Assembly (NCBI GenBank): GCA_026770585.1
Contig: MU646377.1
Location: forward strand, 573,147 to 614,155
Length of the DNA stretch: 41,009 nt
Direction: 5' to 3'
Source: Baffinella frigidus
Lineage: Eukaryota; Cryptophyceae; Cryptomonadales; Baffinellaceae
Positions 9,233-41,009 of this stretch are shown here, in pieces; within the stretch, counting starts at the first letter, position 1, and the number at the start of each line of letters is the position of its first letter. The position numbers and the translations under genes are program-made. The notes beneath the pieces were generated by a model, which was given only the letters and a program-made list of their open reading frames with translations, was not told the origin of the DNA and did not search any database.

Positions 9233-9772
9233 CCCGAGCCTCTGCTTGTGAGAAAAAATCGTGGCATCCCTGACCTCCTGCGAGCAACCCCCACACTCAG
9301 ACCCCTGCTGACCTTCGCTCATCAGGTTCACTTGCCTTCTCCACACCTCGCCTTCCCTTCCGTCCTTGCACACCAAAAAATGCCCACCCTGCCCGCACCC
9401 CATGCACCAACAGCCTCTCCATCAGGCACCAGGAACCGAACACAAACCAGCACTCGGACCACCCCTCCACCTCGCCTTCCCGGTCAGAGTAGGGTCCGCA
9501 AAAGCAGTATTCCAAAATCTCTGCCCGAAGCGACAGCCACGCCACCCCGCGCCTTGCGCGGCGACCAGAAACACAATTCTATCGACATGCCGGTCCTCCC
9601 AAAGCCTTTGAGGGAGCATACCGGGACCCCCCGTTCAAGGTTCTCGGGGTCGACGGCAGCCATCCCCGTTGACGTCACCACAAATTTCGCTGGATTTGCT
9701 AAGTCAACCTGGCCACTTTCAGACAAGGAACGGCTCCAATTCCCTCACCCTTGGAGCCATTTAACGGACCAG

Positions 9773-41009
<31,237 letters not shown>

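Larger units (their letters stand above)
8893..9250. promoter_or_regulatory. Spacer of the inverted duplication; candidate divergent promoter area
   Basis: Unique 358-bp spacer between the arms. It holds the minus-strand signal-peptide exon, its polypyrimidine tract and a candidate ATG. It lies between the start of the minus-strand gene and the first recognised exon of the plus-strand gene. No TATA box or other defined element was recognised; the promoter role is inferred from layout. Confidence 0.3.

Overview
This is nuclear DNA of an intron-rich unicellular eukaryote, probably an alga or alveolate. Internal telomere-like repeats are TTTAGGG/CCCTAAA, the type found in green algae, chromerids, dinoflagellates and other alveolates. 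Almost all long ORFs are low-complexity repeat translations. The real coding sequence is in short exons (mostly 40-190 bp) bounded by AG acceptors and GT donors (a few GC, possibly one GA). I rebuilt two genes by requiring that reading phase carry through every junction. I could not assign a species.

Left part (about 241-9232, minus strand): a gene of at least 11-13 exons giving about 310 residues with no recognised family. It appears to begin with a signal peptide or signal anchor, followed by a Cys- and Lys-rich region, and it runs off or ends near the left edge. Its introns are filled with TTTAGGG/TTCGGGT-type repeats, MITE-like fold-back elements and decayed copies of its own exon ends.

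Middle (8028-9957): a large imperfect inverted duplication (arms 8028-8892 and 9251-9957, spacer about 358 bp) at the point where the two genes diverge. The outer ends of the arms are nearly identical and the inner parts are diverged. A 133-bp fold-back element sits in only one arm. The right arm holds the beginning of the plus-strand gene; the left arm is a copy of it lying antisense inside the large first intron of the minus-strand gene.

Right part (about 9773 to the window end, plus strand): one large gene of at least 54 exons over 31 kb, about 1660 residues, continuing past the window. Order: basic/low-complexity N-terminus, long helical and coiled-coil region, a WD40 beta-propeller (about residues 609-1130) with insertions, then an RCC1-like beta-propeller (about residues 1133-1625) whose second blade is interrupted by a coiled-coil insertion. 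This looks like a two-propeller scaffold or regulator protein; its function cannot be named from sequence alone.

The most striking property is the introns. About three quarters of the exons have one to several degenerate partial copies ('ghosts') of their own end in the neighbouring intron: copies of the acceptor plus exon 5' end lie upstream, copies of the exon 3' end plus donor lie downstream. The splice dinucleotides in the ghosts are usually kept. The telomere-like filler is oriented with transcription: the sense strand is C-rich (CCCTAAA) in both genes although they lie on opposite strands.
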